A DNA stretch of 64,000 nucleotides from Rothia sp. (in: high G+C Gram-positive bacteria) (GTDB lineage Bacteria; Actinomycetota; Actinomycetes; Actinomycetales; Micrococcaceae): positions 620,001 through 684,000 of the forward strand of contig JAUMWB010000001.1 in NCBI GenBank assembly GCA_030529845.1, in the 5' to 3' direction. Made by a program: the position numbers and the translations under genes. The notes beneath the pieces are model-generated. The model did not search any database and had not been told where the DNA came from. It saw only the letters and a list, made by a program, of their open reading frames with translations. Numbering within the stretch: position 1 is the stretch's first letter; each line of letters begins with the position of its first letter. Below are positions 61,058 through 64,000 of this stretch, piece after piece.

Positions 61058-63799
61058 GTGGGACCCTCAGAAACGAACGATCACGTTTTGAGTGCACTGA
61101 CCAACAGCTTCACCGACATCGACCCCGAAGAAACCAACGAGTGGATTGAGTCTTTCGACGACCTGGTAGAAGCCCACGGCACCGAACGTGCACAGTTCAT
61201 CGTGCGCTCACTTATGCAGCGCGCAGGCCAGAAGTCGATCACCGTACCCATGGTGACCACCACTGACTACGTCAACACTATTCCTGTCGACCAGGAACCC
61301 GAATACCCCGGCGACGAACAGATTGAACGCCGCTACCGCGCTATGCTCCGCTGGAACGCTGCCATGATGGTTCAGCGTGCCCAGAAGGCCACCATTGGCG
61401 TAGGCGGCCACATCTCCTCTTACGCGGGTGTAGCTACCCTCTACGAAGTAGGTTTCAACCACTTCTTCCGCGGCCGCAACCACCCCGGTGGCGGCGACCA
61501 GATTTTCTTCCAGGGCCACTCCTCCCCCGGTAACTACGCACGCGCCTTCCTGGAAGGTCGCATCACTGAAGAGCAGCTTGACGGCTTCCGCCAGGAAAAG
61601 ACCAAGCAGGGCACTCATCTGCCCTCCTACCCCCACCCCCGTAACCTGCCTGACTTCTGGCAGTTCCCCACGGTGTCCATGGGTCTTGGTCCCCTGAACG
61701 CCATCCACCAGGCACAGTTCAACAAGTACCTGCACAACCGCGGCATCAAGGACACCTCAGACCAGCACGTCTGGGCCTTCCTGGGCGATGGCGAAATGGA
61801 CGAGCCCGAGTCACGCGGCGCCCTGCAGCTGGCTGCCAACGACAAGCTCGATAACCTGACCTTCGTAGTCAACTGCAACCTGCAGCGTCTGGACGGCCCC
61901 GTTCGCGGTAACGGCAAGATTGTTCAGGAGCTTGAAGCCTTCTTCCGTGGCGCAGGCTGGAACGTCATCAAGGTCCTCTGGGGCCGCGAATGGGATTCCC
62001 TGCTCGAAAAGGATAAGTCCGGCGAGCTCGTCCGCATCATGAACGAAACCCGCGACGGTGACTACCAGACCTACAAGGCTGAATCCGGCGGCTTTATCCG
62101 CGAACACTTCTTCGGTCAGACTCCTGAAACCAAGGAACTCGTTGCAGATATGACCGACGACGAAATCTGGGCCATGAAGCGCGGTGCCCACGACTACCAC
62201 AAGGTTTACTCAGCCTTCAAGGCAGCTGTTGAGCACAAGGGTCAGCCCACCGTCGTCCTTGCTCAGTCTGTTAAGGGCTACGGCCTGGGTGCCTCTTTCG
62301 AGGCGCGCAACGCCACCCACCAGATGAAGAAACTGTCGATGGAAGACCTGAAGCAGTTCCGCGATCACCTGCGTATCCCCATTTCCGACGAGGAGCTGGA
62401 GAAGGACCTCTACAACCCGCCCTACTACCACCCCGGTAAGGACTCCGAAGAGTACAAATACCTCATGGCCCGCCGTGAGGAACTGGGCGGCTTCGTCCCC
62501 TCCCGCAAGAACGTTCAGCCCAAGATTACCCTGCCTTCAGACAAGGCCTACAAGGGTGCATTCAAGGGCACCGGTAAGCAGATGGCTGCGACCACCATGA
62601 CCTTTGTGCGCCTGCTCAAGGACCTCATGCGCGAAAAGGACTTCGGCCACCGTATCGTGCCCATCATCCCCGATGAGGCTCGTACTTTCGGTATGGACTC
62701 CTACTTCCCCACCGCCAAGATTTACAACCCCAACGGCCAGAACTACCTGGCTGTTGACCGTGAACTCATGCTGGCCTACAAGGAATCACCCGAGGGCAAG
62801 ATCATTCACGTAGGTATCAATGAGGCCGGTGGCACCTCAGCCTTCACCGCCGTAGGTACGTCCTACGACACCCACGGCGAGCCCATGATCCCCGTCTACA
62901 TCTTCTACTCGATGTTCGGTTTCCAGCGCACCGGCGACTCCTTCTGGGCTGCTGCTGACCAGCTGACCCGTGGCTTCATCATGGGTGCAACCGCAGGTCG
63001 CACCACCCTGACCGGTGAAGGCCTGCAGCACGCAGACGGCCACTCACCGATCCTGGCCGGCACCAACCCCGCAGTGATTCACTACGACCCTGCCTACGGT
63101 TACGAAATCGGTCACATCGTCAAGCGCGGCATCGAGCACATGTACGGTGACAAGGACGAAGACCACAACGTCATGTACTACATCACCGTCTACAACGAGC
63201 CCATTCAGCACCCCGCTGAACCCGAAAACCTCGACGTTGACGGCCTGATTGGTGGTATCTACCGCCTGCACGAGGCAAAGAATGACGGCCCCCGCGCCCA
63301 GCTTCTGGCCTCAGGCGTTGCAGTTCCCTGGGCTGAAAAGGCCCAGCAGATTCTTGCCGAAGACTGGGGTGTCTCAGCAGACGTCTGGTCAGTTACCTCA
63401 TGGACCAACCTGCGCCGCGACGGCCTTGAGACCGAACGTGAGCTGCTGAACAACCCCTCAGCTAGCCCCCGCACCCCCTTCGTTGCCCAGCAGCTTGAGG
63501 GTGCCACCGGCCCCATCGTTGCCGTGTCTGACTACCAGACCGACCTGATGGACGGTATCCGCCAGTTCGTTCCCAACGAATTTGCAACCCTGGGTGCAGA
63601 TGGCTTCGGTTTCTCTGATACCCGTGCCGGTGCCCGCCGCTTCTTCAAGATCGACGCCGAGTCCATCGTCGTCCGCACCCTGCAGATGCTGGCTAAGCGA
63701 GGCGAAGTTCCTGCTGACGCTCCTGCTAAGGCCTTCGAGAAGTATGACCTGAACAACATCAACGCAGGTACCTCAGGCACCGCCGGTGGCGACGCCTAA
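61058..63799 (+). CDS. aceE: Pyruvate dehydrogenase E1 component, homodimeric
   Basis: Thiamine diphosphate enzyme that decarboxylates pyruvate in the pyruvate dehydrogenase complex. 913 residues. Typical segments are [23 protein letters not shown], the ThDP motif [20 protein letters not shown] near 240, [17 protein letters not shown], and [17 protein letters not shown] in the pyrimidine half. Length is that of the AceE type usual in actinobacteria. GTG start at 61058. Followed by a terminator. Confidence 0.96.
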   Translation: MGPSETNDHVLSALTNSFTDIDPEETNEWIESFDDLVEAHGTERAQFIVRSLMQRAGQKSITVPMVTTTDYVNTIPVDQEPEYPGDEQIERRYRAMLRWNAAMMVQRAQKATIGVGGHISSYAGVATLYEVGFNHFFRGRNHPGGGDQIFFQGHSSPGNYARAFLEGRITEEQLDGFRQEKTKQGTHLPSYPHPRNLPDFWQFPTVSMGLGPLNAIHQAQFNKYLHNRGIKDTSDQHVWAFLGDGEMDEPESRGALQLAANDKLDNLTFVVNCNLQRLDGPVRGNGKIVQELEAFFRGAGWNVIKVLWGREWDSLLEKDKSGELVRIMNETRDGDYQTYKAESGGFIREHFFGQTPETKELVADMTDDEIWAMKRGAHDYHKVYSAFKAAVEHKGQPTVVLAQSVKGYGLGASFEARNATHQMKKLSMEDLKQFRDHLRIPISDEELEKDLYNPPYYHPGKDSEEYKYLMARREELGGFVPSRKNVQPKITLPSDKAYKGAFKGTGKQMAATTMTFVRLLKDLMREKDFGHRIVPIIPDEARTFGMDSYFPTAKIYNPNGQNYLAVDRELMLAYKESPEGKIIHVGINEAGGTSAFTAVGTSYDTHGEPMIPVYIFYSMFGFQRTGDSFWAAADQLTRGFIMGATAGRTTLTGEGLQHADGHSPILAGTNPAVIHYDPAYGYEIGHIVKRGIEHMYGDKDEDHNVMYYITVYNEPIQHPAEPENLDVDGLIGGIYRLHEAKNDGPRAQLLASGVAVPWAEKAQQILAEDWGVSADVWSVTSWTNLRRDGLETERELLNNPSASPRTPFVAQQLEGATGPIVAVSDYQTDLMDGIRQFVPNEFATLGADGFGFSDTRAGARRFFKIDAESIVVRTLQMLAKRGEVPADAPAKAFEKYDLNNINAGTSGTAGGDA

Positions 63800-63839
63800 G
63801 CCTCTGTGCTGATAGTTCAGCATTCCTAGCGAGTGCCAT

Positions 63840-63873
63840 GTGGCCCCCAGGTGAAAGCCTGGGGGCCACTTTT
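63840..63873 (+). terminator. Terminator of aceE
   Basis: GTGGCCCCCAGG pairs with CCTGGGGGCCAC around TGAAAG, followed by TTTT. Confidence 0.92.
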
Positions 63874-63972
63874 CTATGCTGAAACCCGGGGGCAGCTGTG
63901 AGTTTTCTTGTCTTTTGAGATTGATCAGCCGTGCCGGTTAGTTACGCCTACCAAGAGGAGTAGGATAGTTAT

Positions 63973-64000
63973 TTGAACAAAGTGCTAGAAACTTTCAAGT
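63973..64000 (+). CDS. Possible 5' end of a gene cut by the window edge
   Basis: AAGAGGAG (63953-63960) lies about 12 bases before a TTG that opens MNKVLETFK and stays open to the edge. In related genomes aceE is often followed by a PucR-type regulator and fabD, but nine residues cannot show this. Confidence 0.3.

Noticed and set aside
63837-63870. Long GC-rich palindrome near the right end
   Set aside because: A plain intrinsic terminator of aceE with a U-run, nothing further.
1-64000. CRISPR arrays, insertion sequences, prophage genes, rRNA
   Set aside because: I looked for regularly spaced repeats, transposase or integrase motifs and rRNA signatures and found none in the window.

Overview
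The window is ordinary, dense chromosome of a high-GC Gram-positive bacterium. The gene set points to an actinobacterium of the Micrococcaceae, most like Rothia. The evidence is a long type-2 IleRS behind an actinobacterial T-box, paired clpP1/clpP2, a mycothiol-dependent nitroreductase of the Rv2466c type, an MptB-like polyprenol-phosphomannose mannosyltransferase, DUF3052 beside aceE, and several apparently leaderless genes. The genus is inferred from protein recall, not from a marker gene. I see no prophage, insertion sequence, CRISPR array or rRNA operon.

Layout. 1-3.7 kb: ileS with its T-box leader, running toward a cut-off gene that is probably folC. 4.0-5.2 kb: an AbiEi/DUF559-like gene between 33-bp inverted repeats, then a tautomerase-GNAT fusion. 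5.9-10.7 kb: nitrite reduction and siroheme (sirC, nirD, divergent nirB, cobA). 11.0-12.0 kb: a second AbiEi/DUF559-like gene framed by hairpins. 12.0-17.7 kb: assimilatory sulfate operon cysH-cysD-cysN-TSUP transporter-sir. 18-22.2 kb: pdxY, sirohydrochlorin chelatase, a frameshifted F420-type oxidoreductase, a lipoprotein and an SDR. 22.3-28.7 kb: valS, nitroreductase, clpX, clpP2, clpP1. 28.8-32.9 kb: iron-siderophore ABC importer under a DtxR/IdeR-like box. 33-35 kb: tig and three tRNA genes. 35-48 kb: HAD hydrolase, two tandem lipoproteins, Nei/Fpg glycosylase, rpiB, pepN, truncated haemoglobin, tesB, ettA, ssb, tag-like glycosylase and a serine hydrolase. 48-52.9 kb: tRNA-Arg, mptB-like gene, orn, tRNA-His, def, rnpB, yaaA. 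52.9-56.2 kb: Nif3-like gene, msrA, cysK, cysE. 56.2-64 kb: a low-GC glycosyltransferase, gnd, a small membrane protein, a Tat-exported protein, tRNA-Val, DUF3052 gene, aceE and perhaps the start of a further gene.

Functional picture. One logic runs through the first third and again near 55 kb. CobA, SirC and the CbiX-like chelatase make siroheme for NirB and for the sulfite reductase. CysHDN and Sir reduce sulfate to sulfide, and CysE and CysK turn sulfide into cysteine. Housekeeping translation and proteostasis (ileS, valS, def, tig, clpXP, ettA, rnpB, tRNAs) fill most of the rest.

Most unusual. (1) The octamer GCGGACGC/GCGTCCGC occurs 32 times by my count, far above a simple composition estimate. 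It sits singly inside genes and as inverted pairs forming terminator-like hairpins, the arrangement known for DNA-uptake sequences of Neisseria and Pasteurellaceae. (2) The two paralogous AbiEi/DUF559 nuclease-fold genes each sit between their own palindromic repeats, so they look like small cassettes. (3) Two genes carry single-frameshift lesions, and two tRNA genes have duplicated 3' ends that look like integration scars.
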